A stretch of 64,000 nucleotides of DNA from Pseudomonadota bacterium (GCA_023391335.1 JAEWBG010000112.1:55501-119500), one strand, 5' to 3'; shown: positions 35,901 to 43,459, counted from the stretch's first letter. Translations and numbers: made by a program. Notes: generated by a model from the letters alone, not told the origin.

Positions 35901-36099
35901 GGCTGTTGTACTGAAGCGAGAGATTGGGAGATACGCCGCGAGGACCGGACGGCACCCGAATGGGAATTGTGTAGGTCGCCGCTCCGCCCGCCGACACAGA
36001 AAAAGACCCTGGTGTGTTTCCTGCGGCCCCAAAAGCATCCGAGACACAGAAAAAGGCCACACAGGCAGCGGCTACCCTGATCGATCGGTACTTGAACAT
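29992..36099 (-). CDS. SpvB/FG-GAP/RHS-repeat polymorphic toxin
   Basis: A 2035-residue exported protein with a GGAGAG ribosome site and a signal peptide (VAAACVAFFCVSDAFGA). In order: an SpvB-like N-terminal domain (about 25-330, PGSFSVSAGGAATYTIPI); FG-GAP/VCBS repeats with Ca-binding-like loops DLNGDGRQD, DVNGDGLMD, DVDGDGKQD, DWDRDGKTD and DQDGDGTED (about 350-690); a TcdB-middle-like region (VTISDGIGGSYSKRYTYAG); many YD/RHS repeats (about 1060-1600); and the RHS core ending in SPDPFVPDATNTQDFNRYAY and TDPSGFD near residue 1745. The last about 200 residues are a variable tail (from about 1830, ending FAQRVGDYILGP) of a type I do not recognise. The RHS shell is thought to encase the toxic tip. 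It is the middle gene of a three-gene operon. Confidence 0.85.
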   Translation of the reverse strand: MFKYRSIRVAAACVAFFCVSDAFGAAGNTPGSFSVSAGGAATYTIPIRVPSGPRGVSPNLSLQYNSQAENGVVGVGWSLSGLPSIERCAKTVGQDGVAAAVGLTMSDRFCLNGNRLQVTSADSSYGLDGATYQTEIADFSLITSYGASGNGPAYFTARSKEGLTYEYGLTTDSRVFPMSATTPLRWKLDKISDRDGNALLTVTYNNANGHAVPSKISWAPTSAGSTSYLYSAEFAYSSTRTDKDSQLGFVAGFRVENRSLLTGITIKSAAGGTARTVKRYVLTPEPAPQTGLTRLKQIQECADDAASDCLTPTVFGYQNGQNVNATVRAGASSSGTVSEAFFDLNGDGRQDVIYTASGTRYVLLANATGYSPPIAAPTASTYVVDRFMPGPADGFLIDVGGTWWYYTLNGTSFSGQATNAPVPSAITRLVADVNGDGLMDLVWMDSSYNVYIRLNVSVPASTVPTFSTTATFAIQLSGTNAFGTWHAGALYARQTGFGLRRLDVDGDGKQDLAAVAVVPPTGVGPPSIYALSLVSNGTALSLGTGSWAPVQANVGVNFNGDACTDRLAGTTVYVAKCKDTSDTTVSVPGTAVLTMDWDRDGKTDVLVNNGGTLGVYRSTGTGFSALESTAIPYSSTSTYLATDQDGDGTEDILKVDNAAPYAISFFTRNSSGSLPAFVLNVPDLLTTVTDGYGVVDTIGYVSTAQSNYSPGSTQTQLPLQDVANPIIVVGQVTISDGIGGSYSKRYTYAGARLNKDRQSSAGFERITEFDLRTPFSVNTYFDQLFPLAGMMSERSTYQPNGTTLVSKIKNTNSSVALDSGVGRQRFFVYVSNSVADTFTVDGTHLGDPLARVDSTFEYSGNNATYGNLSGFTRIAKDMRSQETWTTTFTNTYQPVDTTNWCIGLPYSIKREQSHAGSTVVTLSARFVEDDPLKCRNRTRTDAPDDPKYKVTTEFGFDSFSNVNRLTVTGTNPDGSAMTSRVTAVDWGTYGIYPSTLTNALNEVTRIDYNFDYGAPKTLWDPNSTATRELKTEWKYDTFGRLKQELRPDQTRLDVTYAACSGACVNTRHQTTVTATDSTANGVTLSQQITYLDQFERPIVVRTKLPESTGLYQWRETQYDSRGRVDKQNIPCATSSATGSCTAYWVQNRFDDFGRILESGAPRSETDSTPAKTIVSYDGLTRTITDALGSPKTHTYDVNGWLRTSQDANGYQQVFDYDPAGSLISVTDSTTTLFWAHYDYGAGVFQTASFDSGSKNSIDYASAPNSSRTYNSLGEVVQWSDSKGKLFSAQYDLLSRLKKIIEPAATGAPGTTFDWIWGNDSNATNIGRLQSVSSTQSSSVYSEVYTYDSLGRPYTTTINIPGDGAYAYDYRYDSDLGLLQTLEYPTTTAGYRLKLQFDYLCGTLNSIKDAQTSASYWKMDAINARAQVTQETLGNGIITKSTIDQVNGRLGKLLSGTTADETSVQNSGFLYDPAGNVTQRQQNRRLLTEDFHYDTNPNDQLQRLDSVQVRTGTNVTQNLGLDYYPDGRIKTRTDLTDTAPVDYTVIWDSGNYPVSITAGTQVVQFAYGPGRQRWKTQYQDSAASRSETTYYIGPFLEKVVTSAGTRYRHTIPTGAGAVALYERSSAGQVLRYAYTDHQGSIDAITNASGAVTALASFTAFGTRRSATDWVSRISDSERNSLEQITLQGYTYQTALGSMGLNHMNGRVQDALSGTFLSPDPFVPDATNTQDFNRYAYVRNNPLTLTDPSGFDPPSAPRPPSSSPTPLWNCYTDQSPFGPGQYVPGTTNADGTSSTAFVMPLMQAYATSVQCYGGFASSVPSDRHMSTADTMVGGVPAEAPEQSFMWHLFALNFFKCMADDGLPQFRCTPEQWRGATRDYALVYMVPGGLKGAGGLSRLSSVGRGLLFRSSLMLRGFTAAESALALEARGILNSSEFAAIRAAQAEGRSLTVTIGGRLIQYEPGFTYGQAMTLGQLNGFILGPRAFASNLELARTLAQELFRLRSGTLGYAEAGAYASEATQAAFQFAQRVGDYILGP
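30601..31040. repeat. Direct repeat, copy B (RHS core end)
   Basis: About 440 bp inside the intact RHS gene that matches 28991-29429. The match runs from the codons for YTYQTALGSMG to STADTMVGGVP. Beyond both ends the two loci are unrelated. Recombination between the copies would delete the resident tip together with its zinc-ribbon gene and splice the displaced tip onto the RHS shell. Confidence 0.8.
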
Positions 36100-36120
36100 G
36101 GTGGCTCTCCGGCCAGCTAA

Positions 36121-37728
36121 CTATGGTGCATTCACTGCGGTGATTGAGATCTGCGCGGATCCCAGCACAGCGGAAGGATTGTTTGAGTGTCTGATCTCGA
36201 GGAGGAATCCGCAGGCTCGTGCTGTGCCGATGCTTCCTCCCGATACACTGATCTGCCAAGAGCGTGCTGAATTTAGCGATAACCACGTTCCGAGGGAGCC
36301 AGTACATGCAGTAGGCGTGGTCGATGTGGCGCGAGCCTCAAACCCGGTCATGTTTGCCTTCGGGCTCAACCAATCTCCGACATCGACTGTACTCGGCGAC
36401 TTCTGTTGCGAGGCATAAATGTCGCCGAAGGGTTGCAAAGTGAATGTAGCGGTCGTGCCACTCAACTGCTGCGTTTGAACGTTTCGATTAGAAAGTGTCA
36501 CGTTCGGCAGTGTCGGTAACGTCGCGGTACTTGCAGCACCGACGTTTCCGTCCGCATCCTTTGCGTGAACATCAAATGTATATGACGCGCCGGCCGACAG
36601 GCCGCTCAGGGTCACAGAGGTTCCACTCGGTACGGTCTGCCATGCGCCCGAGTTGAGGCGATATTCGTAGCCCGTAACACCTGTGTTGTCGCTCGCGGCG
36701 CCCCAACTTGCTACCGCGCTACTCGATGTGACACTTGAAAATGTCGGCACGCCCGGCGCGCTGGGCAGCGTCGTATCCTTCGTTCTGAAAGAATTTGAGC
36801 TTGCACTGCCGGGGTTGCCAGCAGCATCGCGTGCTCGCACCGCGAATGAGTACGTCCTCGAATCAGATAAACCACTTAGCGGAACCGTGAGCACGTTCGC
36901 TAGCGTTTGCCAGGATCCCGAGTTGAGTTGGTACTCATATCCGACAACACCGACGTTGTCGGTCGCCGCGGCCCAGTTCGCCGTAGCAGTTGAACCGGTG
37001 ATATTCGCGAAGCTTGGCGTGCCCGGCGCCGTTGGAACGACGTTGTCGACGGTGGTGACCGTGAGAGTGCCGGTGTAGTCCGAGTAGTTGAGTGCGGCGT
37101 CGTACGCGTGTGCTCGATACTGGTAGGTGGTACCTGCGGGCAGCCCCGAATTGGTCGCAGTTGTAGCGGTCCCGTCATAGACCACGGCCCACGAGCAATT
37201 CGTGCCGGTACAACGACGCTCTAGTTGGTAGCCGGTGACGGCAACGTTGTCCGTCGAAGGATCCCACGCGAAGCTGAGGCTATTAGGCGTGGTGCTAGTC
37301 GTTCTGAAATTCCCTGGAATGGTGGGCCGCGTCAGATCTGGCTCGGGCGTGCTGGGCGTCGCTGTGATTTCTGCTCGCGTGCGGTTTCCATTTTCATCAT
37401 AGCGATACGTCACTTCATAGCCATTGCTGTAGCTCGCGGTGCGCAAACGGCCTTGCGTGTCGTAGCCATAAATGACAGTCACCGGCGAGTCGGCGCGCGC
37501 AATGCTGCTAATAACAGAGCCAGCAAGGGCACATCCAAGAATCAGGAGTCTTGCGAGATGCAAGTTAGACAATGTGCGTGGCGTGTAGGGCAGCCTCCGA
37601 TCTGTGCGACCGACGGAATGTCGCGAGCCTTTCCCGCGAGGGCCAGATGAACCGAACGACATCGTTGGTGCGTTGGGATCGCGCTTTGTCCAATCCGTGC
37701 ACGATAAGCTGAAGACGCAATTCCACAT
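36121..37728 (-). CDS. Exported YD-repeat and fibronectin type III protein
   Basis: A 535-residue protein. ATG 37726-37728 is preceded by a near-consensus AAAGGAGGT ribosome site. The signal-like segment (LARLLILGCALAGSVISSIARA) begins only about 58 residues in, so an internal start such as TTG near 37560 is possible. The mature part begins with one YD/RHS repeat (VIYGYDTQGRLRTASYSNGY, YRYDENGNRT). Three fibronectin type III modules follow, marked by AWDPSTDNVAVTGYQLE, WAAATDNVGVVGYEY and WGAASDNTGVTGYEY. A C-terminal domain of about 130 residues (YASQQKSPSTVDVGDWLSPK onward) is unrecognised. It lies 21 bp upstream of the RHS gene and is probably an accessory surface or delivery protein for it. 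Confidence 0.72.
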   Translation of the reverse strand: MWNCVFSLSCTDWTKRDPNAPTMSFGSSGPRGKGSRHSVGRTDRRLPYTPRTLSNLHLARLLILGCALAGSVISSIARADSPVTVIYGYDTQGRLRTASYSNGYEVTYRYDENGNRTRAEITATPSTPEPDLTRPTIPGNFRTTSTTPNSLSFAWDPSTDNVAVTGYQLERRCTGTNCSWAVVYDGTATTATNSGLPAGTTYQYRAHAYDAALNYSDYTGTLTVTTVDNVVPTAPGTPSFANITGSTATANWAAATDNVGVVGYEYQLNSGSWQTLANVLTVPLSGLSDSRTYSFAVRARDAAGNPGSASSNSFRTKDTTLPSAPGVPTFSSVTSSSAVASWGAASDNTGVTGYEYRLNSGAWQTVPSGTSVTLSGLSAGASYTFDVHAKDADGNVGAASTATLPTLPNVTLSNRNVQTQQLSGTTATFTLQPFGDIYASQQKSPSTVDVGDWLSPKANMTGFEARATSTTPTACTGSLGTWLSLNSARSWQISVSGGSIGTARACGFLLEIRHSNNPSAVLGSAQISITAVNAP

Positions 37729-37927
37729 TGCGTACCTCCTTTTTGACGCTGACGCCGACATAGAACGGCGCATTTGTTTTTGTTAAGTCAACCGCTGACT
37801 TCCGCTGCTTGTTGTGCATTGATCCATGCGCATGTACGATTTGTCAAGTAAAAATCACTTTCATTAGTAAAGCCAAAGGCAACGATCCGTGTCGAGTCGG
37901 TGCGCGCCTGGAGGAACGGAGACCTGA

Positions 37928-38650
37928 ATGAGCGAACCATTCGAACTCGGCTTTTTGGTACATGCGGCAGAGCGCAAACTTCTCGGAGTTTCCGAGTACA
38001 GATTTTCGCCAAGAAGGTGGCCGGCCACCATCAGCTTTGCATTGGTGGTTGCAACGGGTCACCTCGCGTTCCTAAGCGCAATGGTGGCGACGCCCGTTTC
38101 GAATTCAAAGCACTCCAGCTCACGCGATCACCTCACGTCTGCTCAAATCATTTCCGACGGAGAGTTCGCATCGACGGTGTTCTTCATCCGCTCCGACGAG
38201 CGAAACGATTTAGTGGATGCACTGAGTAAAGTTGCATCTCGCGGCATTAAGGCCTTCGAAGAAATGGCGTCCGTTACAGGTCCCACCATAACGATCGCAT
38301 CCATCGCCGACGGAAATCTTACCGATTCGGCAATCGATGCTTCAGCTACCCGAGCGAGAACCGAGCTCTATGAACATTACGTGGACCAAGTTGCAGCTCG
38401 TATCAACCGAGCCTGGGAGCGACCGGCCTCGATCCCAACTGGGAATGAATTCTCGTGCGAAGCGCACATCGAACAAAGCTCATCGGGGCGGGTAAAGTCC
38501 GTTGAGTTAGCTCAATGCACTGAGGACGTTACCTGGCAACTCTCTTTGGTCCATGCAATCGAGGCAGCTTCGCCGCTATCTTCGCCGCCATCTCCGGACG
38601 CCTTCTCGGAGCGTCTAGTCTTATCCTTCCGTGGACATGAATCCCGGTGA
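37928..38650 (+). CDS. TolA/TonB C-terminal-domain protein with one membrane anchor
   Basis: A 240-residue protein with GGAG upstream of ATG 37928. A single membrane helix at about residues 32-54 (ISFALVVATGHLAFLSAMVA) anchors a periplasmic region. The C-terminal about 90 residues fit the TonB_C/TolA-C pattern: YVDQVAARINRAWERP, FSCEAHIEQSSSGRVKSVEL, QCTEDVTWQLSLVHAIEAAS and a final LVLSFRGHE, with the two cysteines usual for this variant. It could energise an outer-membrane transporter or simply bind peptidoglycan/envelope partners. The long proline-rich spacer of true TonB is absent. It overlaps or abuts the next gene, with which it is co-directional. Confidence 0.65.
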   Translation: MSEPFELGFLVHAAERKLLGVSEYRFSPRRWPATISFALVVATGHLAFLSAMVATPVSNSKHSSSRDHLTSAQIISDGEFASTVFFIRSDERNDLVDALSKVASRGIKAFEEMASVTGPTITIASIADGNLTDSAIDASATRARTELYEHYVDQVAARINRAWERPASIPTGNEFSCEAHIEQSSSGRVKSVELAQCTEDVTWQLSLVHAIEAASPLSSPPSPDAFSERLVLSFRGHESR

Positions 38651-38760
38651 CGCTGCATGCAGGCGTTCTTTCCGTCACAAGCATCGAGATCTCATCTTCT
38701 GCTCAGAACTTCAGTCATTGTCGGTGCACGGGTGAAGTTGATGTGAATGCCAGTAGCATG

Positions 38761-39750
38761 CAACGCCACCGCGAAGCCCGGGCGTCATCTAACTCGCGCA
38801 AGTTTCAGCCACGTCCGATTGCGAAGCTGTTGTCGTTCATTCTTGGAGCATCCGTATCGCTGCTCTGTAACGCGCAAAACATCGCTGAACAATTGAATGC
38901 GGGGCGATTGGATCTCATTCGCGCTCGAGCGGGTGATTCACAAGCCTCGGCCCTTGTGAACACGATCATCGGAAGGTCTGATCTCAATGCGTTCATGTCT
39001 GGGCTTCAGCACGCGACCGTAGCTGTTCCGTCGGAACATCTGCAGACGGTGAAAGCATCCAAGTGGCTTTTGGAAGCTGCCAGGAATAGTCGTGTATTGA
39101 TGTTCAACGAGAACCACTATGAGCCTCAGGCTCGAGTATTCGTTCGATCGCTACTGCCGGAGCTGCGCCGGGCCGGCTTTACACACATCGGACTCGAGGC
39201 ATTTCAGCCTTCTTCGGTTCCAAATGCTTATCAATCTTCCGCTGGCTACTACACCGTTGAGCCAACATTTGCCGCATTAATGGCCGAAGCGACTTCGCTG
39301 AGCTTTGTCGTGTTCGGCTATGAAGCGACTCAGTTTGCAGATCATTCTGCCTCAATCGAGGAAATGATTGCCGCGCGCGAGAAATCTGAGGCGGAGAACT
39401 TGAGGGCAGCAGTCGGTTCATTTCCTCAGAATGCAAGAGTCGTGATCTTCGCTGGATGGTCTCACATAGCAGAGAAACCTTTGGATGACGGGCTGGGTCC
39501 ATCCAAAACGAGATGGATGGCAGCCAGATTCTTCGAGGAGACGAATATCGATCCGTTCACAGTAGATCTCGCAACCTGCACACGCGAGGTCAGGGATAGT
39601 GAGGACCGCGACGGTGTTGTGTACTTGCAAGCTGATGGCTCGCCATTCGTAACCGGAGGCTATAAGGCTGTAGTCGATGCACAAGTATGTCTCCCAGTAC
39701 TGGACGCTTGTGAAGACGTTTCTTGCCAAGCCTCCCGAGAGTGTCCGTGA
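38761..39750 (+). CDS. Tiki/ChaN/TraB-superfamily-like protein, exported
   Basis: A 329-residue protein from ATG 38761. A GTG at 38647 overlapping the upstream stop would add 38 residues but would bury the signal segment (IAKLLSFILGASVSLLC). Superfamily hallmarks are visible: LMFNENHYEPQARVFVRSL (GxxH-like first motif), HIGLEAFQ (conserved glutamate) and VVIFAGWSHIA (late histidine). The superfamily contains haem-iron-associated ChaN, erythromycin-esterase-like and Tiki proteins. A hydrolase with two conserved histidines and a glutamate is the best guess, with no substrate assigned. It is adjacent to the TonB-C-like gene, which would fit an envelope or uptake role. Confidence 0.6.
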   Translation, partial: QRHREARASSNSRKFQPRPIAKLLSFILGASVSLLCNAQNIAEQLNAGRLDLIRARAGDSQASALVNTIIGRSDLNAFMSGLQHATVAVPSEHLQTVKASKWLLEAARNSRVLMFNENHYEPQARVFVRSLLPELRRAGFTHIGLEAFQPSSVPNAYQSSAGYYTVEPTFAALMAEATSLSFVVFGYEATQFADHSASIEEMIAAREKSEAENLRAAVGSFPQNARVVIFAGWSHIAEKPLDDGLGPSKTRWMAARFFEETNIDPFTVDLATCTREVRDSEDRDGVVYLQADGSPFVTGGYKAVVDAQVCLPVLDACEDVSCQASRECP

Positions 39751-40112
39751 TCATCGCGACCACGCGCACAGTGCCCATTGCGGACGCTTCCTATGTCGCG
39801 CGAGTCAAACAATATTTCGCAAGTATCAACAGCCTCAGATCCGACACACGAATCTTCAACTTCACCCGCCAGGCTGCGGATGCGCGGCTTCGCAAGCTTG
39901 TTTCTGAGTTCGAGTGCACCGAGGGCAAACTGTCGATCGAAGTTTCCTCACATACGTTCCGCCATTCGTTCGCGGTGAATTGCACACTGCATGGCGTGCC
40001 ACTGACCATTTTGCAGCATTGGCTCGGCCATAAAGACATCAGGAGCACCGTGATCTATGCTCAAGTGCTCACGGCAGAGGCCGCGTACGTGATGGCGCAT
40101 GTCGAGTTTTAG
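39723..40112 (+). pseudogene. Truncated tyrosine recombinase (integrase) C-terminus
   Basis: About 120 residues of the catalytic domain of a phage-type tyrosine recombinase. Conserved residues seen are the H-x-x-R box (HTFRHSFAV), the second histidine in WLGHKDIRST, and the likely tyrosine nucleophile in VIYAQV. The N-terminal arm- and core-binding domains and the first catalytic arginine are absent, and the frame overlaps the end of the upstream gene. It is therefore a 5'-truncated remnant. It supports past mobility of the neighbouring RHS island, but no attachment repeats or tRNA gene were found. Confidence 0.75.
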
Positions 40113-40526
40113 CGGAGGCCTGTCGATCGGCAGCTCATCGATTTGAATCCTGCGATTTAGCCGGCGCGATCATAGGGACGGATGCTTCGAAGTTGAACAT
40201 TGCCCATTCACGATGGTGGACGTAATTGATGTCGCGGAGAGCAACTCACAAACCCAACTCGTTGATCCGGAAGACGGAAGCTGCGTAACGACATCAATAG
40301 TGTCCGGGAAGACACCGTTTGTGACTTTCGACAGTGATTGAGTAGGCGTAAGGGCAAGGTGCCGGACACTCACATATATATGAGTGCAGCTTCGAGCTGG
40401 GTATCGGATCTAACTACGCATAATGTATATTACGTTAAATAATGAATAGAGTCTGACCGCGGAATCCGATCCCCACGGCCTCCTGCTGGTTGCACGCCCT
40501 CAGATACCGTCATTGATCTCGTTGGC
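40113..40526. other. Gene-free stretch with AT-rich inverted repeat
   Basis: These 414 bp contain no supportable gene; a 67-codon minus-strand frame (40170-40373) has no ribosome site or recognised family. A perfect inverted repeat CACTCA-CATATATA-TGAGTG lies at 40367-40386. The following about 60 bp are clearly AT-richer than the surroundings. This is the right-hand border zone of the accessory island beside the integrase remnant. It may hold the terminator of the FAD oxidase gene, which ends here. Confidence 0.4.
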
Positions 40527-42617
40527 TTACACCGTCGAAATCGGTAGCTCATCGAGATTGTTGCGCGAAGTCTTGTCCGCCACAGTGCGCAAATGAAAAC
40601 CGCCTTGGCCATCGCTGACGGCGACGATCGCGGCGCGTGAATTATCGCGACGTGCGAAATAGTGGATGGTGCGCGCGCGAATCTGTTCGATCGCTTCACC
40701 CACCGTAACGGGCGACCATGACGCTGAGTCGTTACACAGGTGGGTGATGCTGCCCTGCTTTTTCTTGACGCTGGTGACATCTCTCGCGATGCCTTCTGGC
40801 TCAAGTCCGCGCTGGCGCGTAAACGCATTGCTGAATATGGTCGAGTTGGGTTGCTGAGTCAGTCGCTCGAGCGCAAGCAGTGCTTCGCGCCAGTTGTTGA
40901 GGGAATCTCCATAGAGCATGGCGGTATCGAGCGCCTGCATCTTGTTGAACTGGCCCCAATGCGGCCGACCATTGCGTCGAATGGCCGCGTGATGACACCA
41001 CAGCAGCCACGCGAAATTTCCCGAAAGAGGTTTAATGCTAGCAAGTTCGAAAGAAACGGCCCGCGCGCTCGAGACGTTGTGCATGGAGAGTGATGCGCTC
41101 GACGATAGCGATGGTCTCATCGAGATATAGCCCGCCTGCGGAAACAGCGGACTGATCGCCAGTACTTCATCCAGGAAATCCAGATAGTCGTTGGTATTGG
41201 TGCCGAACACGACCTCGAGGGAGTCCGACACGAAATCCGTCTGGTCACTGTCGGCACGCGAGCCACTGGTCAACAGGTAGTGAGGCCCGCGCGCGGTGCG
41301 CGGGAGTCGACCATTGAGCACCATGTACTCGATCTCCGCGATCAAGGCACTCATGCCCGGGATTTTCCAGAGCGAGTCGATGGCTGATGAAATGAGGACA
41401 CCGGCATTGAAGTTGCCTTGCGCAATCATCGAATCTAGCCGGGCGGTCGTTTCAGTGAGCGCGACGACCACGGTTGACGTCGCCGTAGCTGAGAGCACTG
41501 CCCCGAGGCCGGGTAGCCCTATGAGTGCCCCGACGATTTCACCGACTGTCGCAGTGGTGGGTGCAGTCACTGCGGTCGCAGTCCCGAGCGCGGTGTGCAA
41601 CGCGATGGTCACGCCGATCGCGATGTCTTTCATGCTTGATGCCGAAGCAGGCAAGATGTCGGGAAGATCGCCGGGCGTCTCCCATCGACGGGTAACCCAC
41701 ACATCGCATGGCCGCAGCGCGTTGAAGAGAATCTGGAAGAAATAAGGCACGCCCTTCGCATCGCTCATCCCTACCGGCACCGGGTCGGCGTTGAACAGTC
41801 GTAGCACCGGAGTAAAGACACTAGGAGTGCTCTGACCATCTCGCAGCGCCTGCATTACGGCTGCCCGGCTCGGTGTGGTCACCACCTGCGCCACCTGAAA
41901 TTGTTGCCGCACTTCGAGTACGACCGAATAGATGACGCCGAAGCGACCGCATGCAACGCGCACTGCATTGAAAATTCGATCGTTACGCACGATGAGCGTG
42001 TCCGCGCACGGCAGAATCGCCGCCAGCTCGGAATCAGCGTCACTGCGAGTGAGCGGATCGCTGGCACTTTCGATCCACACTTCCTGCCCACTGGCGAAGA
42101 CGAGATGAACCGCGCGAACGATGTCGGGAAACGGTGGTTGGTTCCAATCACCGCCGTGCGTGGACGTCGAGATGACGCCGGCAAGCGCCTGGCCGTTGGA
42201 CCCACCTAAGGTTGGTAACGCCAGATAGCTCTTGTTCAACTCTTCGCAGAGTGATGCGACACGGATACCGGCCTCGAAATGTGCCAGGCGACCACCGGGT
42301 CCTGCGTGCGGGGACGACCAGCGCGGAGCAAGCAGCGAGCGATTGTCATCGACTAAGTAGGATAGGCGACGGGTAAGCCAATTGAGCGACACCATGATGC
42401 CGCTGCTGTTAGCACAGTCCTCAAAGGACCATCCCGAACCGACTACGTGAAGCGGTTGCTTGTCTTCGCTGGCTTTCGCGACCAGCTCCACCAGCGATTT
42501 CAGGTCGCGCGGCCGTGCCAGTTCTGAAGGCGCGAACTGGACATCGCCGTTCCAGTTCTTGCCGCGGAAATTCACATCGTCGTCGCTCGAGTAATTCGAA
42601 CCGGCGCGGCACACCAT
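40527..42617 (-). CDS. FAD-linked oxidase (VAO/PCMH type) with DUF3892-like C-terminus
   Basis: A 696-residue flavoprotein. The FAD-binding PCMH fold spans about residues 25-230, with PLHVVGSGWSFEDC and TLGGSNGQALAGVISTSTHG, as in gulonolactone/aldonolactone and sugar oxidases. A long central substrate domain contains an Ala/Thr/Val-rich hydrophobic insert near residues 345-390 that could contact a membrane. The last about 75 residues (ITHLCNDSASW..., VGEAIEQIRARTIHYF, GFHLRTVADKTSRNNLDELP) match the pattern I remember for DUF3892, a small domain usually found alone. This fusion is unusual. No signal peptide is seen. The substrate is unknown; a sugar, lactone or polyol alcohol is plausible from the fold. 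It stands alone, next to the island border. Confidence 0.7.
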   Translation of the reverse strand: MVCRAGSNYSSDDDVNFRGKNWNGDVQFAPSELARPRDLKSLVELVAKASEDKQPLHVVGSGWSFEDCANSSGIMVSLNWLTRRLSYLVDDNRSLLAPRWSSPHAGPGGRLAHFEAGIRVASLCEELNKSYLALPTLGGSNGQALAGVISTSTHGGDWNQPPFPDIVRAVHLVFASGQEVWIESASDPLTRSDADSELAAILPCADTLIVRNDRIFNAVRVACGRFGVIYSVVLEVRQQFQVAQVVTTPSRAAVMQALRDGQSTPSVFTPVLRLFNADPVPVGMSDAKGVPYFFQILFNALRPCDVWVTRRWETPGDLPDILPASASSMKDIAIGVTIALHTALGTATAVTAPTTATVGEIVGALIGLPGLGAVLSATATSTVVVALTETTARLDSMIAQGNFNAGVLISSAIDSLWKIPGMSALIAEIEYMVLNGRLPRTARGPHYLLTSGSRADSDQTDFVSDSLEVVFGTNTNDYLDFLDEVLAISPLFPQAGYISMRPSLSSSASLSMHNVSSARAVSFELASIKPLSGNFAWLLWCHHAAIRRNGRPHWGQFNKMQALDTAMLYGDSLNNWREALLALERLTQQPNSTIFSNAFTRQRGLEPEGIARDVTSVKKKQGSITHLCNDSASWSPVTVGEAIEQIRARTIHYFARRDNSRAAIVAVSDGQGGFHLRTVADKTSRNNLDELPISTV

Positions 42618-42714
42618 GCTTATCTCCCGATTACGGAGTACGGAAACTAGAGCATCGAGACGACGGAGACGCTATTGCTCTAACGGGCGGTCCTCTTCTG
42701 CAGCGCAGCGCAGT

Positions 42715-42880
42715 CTGCGTCGAACTCGCCAGACGCGAAATAGGGCGTGGATTCTCGCCTGCTAATCCGCACCAAGTTTCACCGTCCGACAGAACCAGAG
42801 CTAAGCGCCGAATACACGCCTGGCGCCAGTATGGCTCTGCCCTGCTCCGTCGCTTGTTCTTGAAAGAAATAAATTCCGCT
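42715..42880 (-). pseudogene. Remnant of a TonB-dependent receptor
   Basis: In the 353-bp gap before the NYN gene, the minus strand reads SGIYFFQEQATEQGRAILAP in one frame and then GETWCGLAGENPRPIS in another. Both match the receptor at 57036-59753 (SGVYFFHEQSTEQGRALLVP; ETWCGLPGANPRPIA). The stretch is therefore about 165 bp of a decayed paralogue, with a frameshift in the middle and no flanking receptor sequence. The rest of the gap shows nothing recognisable. Confidence 0.7.
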
Positions 42881-42970
42881 TGACGCCGACATGCGTATCC
42901 AAGATCAGCGGCGCTATCCAGGAGCGCTTCCATGACGGCAGCCCGCTTTGTGCCATTGCCGGGTGCACGC

Positions 42971-43459
42971 TCAGTCATCGGTTCGCGAAAGCAGCAACTC
43001 GTTGTCGATCGGACTGAACCTTGTAGCCGAATCGATTAGTGAGCGCGCGGTTAACTGCGGAACGCCGTAGACCTCGACTGTCATTTTGTGTCGATCGCGC
43101 AAGCGTTGCACGAGCAGATCGAAATCTCCGTCGCCGGATGCGAGAACGATTGTGTCTACTTTGGGTGCGGCGTCCAGAACATCCAAGACAATACCGACAT
43201 CCCAATCGCCTTTGGCACTTCCATCTGCTCGCCGGATGTACGGCTTGAGCTTCACGTTGAAGCCGATGCTGCGCAAGATCTCTTGGAAGCGGCGTTGCTT
43301 TTGATCGCCACGATCGATAGCGAATGCAGTCGCCTCGACGACATCGCGATTGTCCGTCACGCGCCGCCAGAATGCGCTGTAGTCGAACTGCGCGTCGTAT
43401 GCCTCGCGACAGGTGTAATAGATGTTCTGCACATCGACAAAGATCGCAACTTTTTCCAT
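42971..43459 (-). CDS. NYN-domain (LabA/DUF88-type) protein
   Basis: A 162-residue single-domain NYN/PIN-like protein, a predicted metal-dependent RNase. Key acidic segments are VAIFVDVQNIYY (first Asp), KGDWDVGIVLDVLDAA, and LASGDGDFDLLVQRL. ATG 43457-43459 is preceded by GGAG; a longer frame from 43510 is less likely. LabA-type proteins are tied to RNA turnover or regulation in several bacteria, but no specific role can be assigned. It is monocistronic and divergent from the small DUF5062-like gene. Confidence 0.82.
   Translation of the reverse strand: MEKVAIFVDVQNIYYTCREAYDAQFDYSAFWRRVTDNRDVVEATAFAIDRGDQKQRRFQEILRSIGFNVKLKPYIRRADGSAKGDWDVGIVLDVLDAAPKVDTIVLASGDGDFDLLVQRLRDRHKMTVEVYGVPQLTARSLIDSATRFSPIDNELLLSRTDD

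Noticed and set aside
39723..40112. Functional integrase
   Set aside because: The DNA-binding domains and first catalytic arginine are missing, so it is listed as a remnant.
40170..40373. 67-codon minus-strand frame in the island border
   Set aside because: No ribosome binding site, no recognised family, and biased Ser/Thr composition; treated as non-coding.
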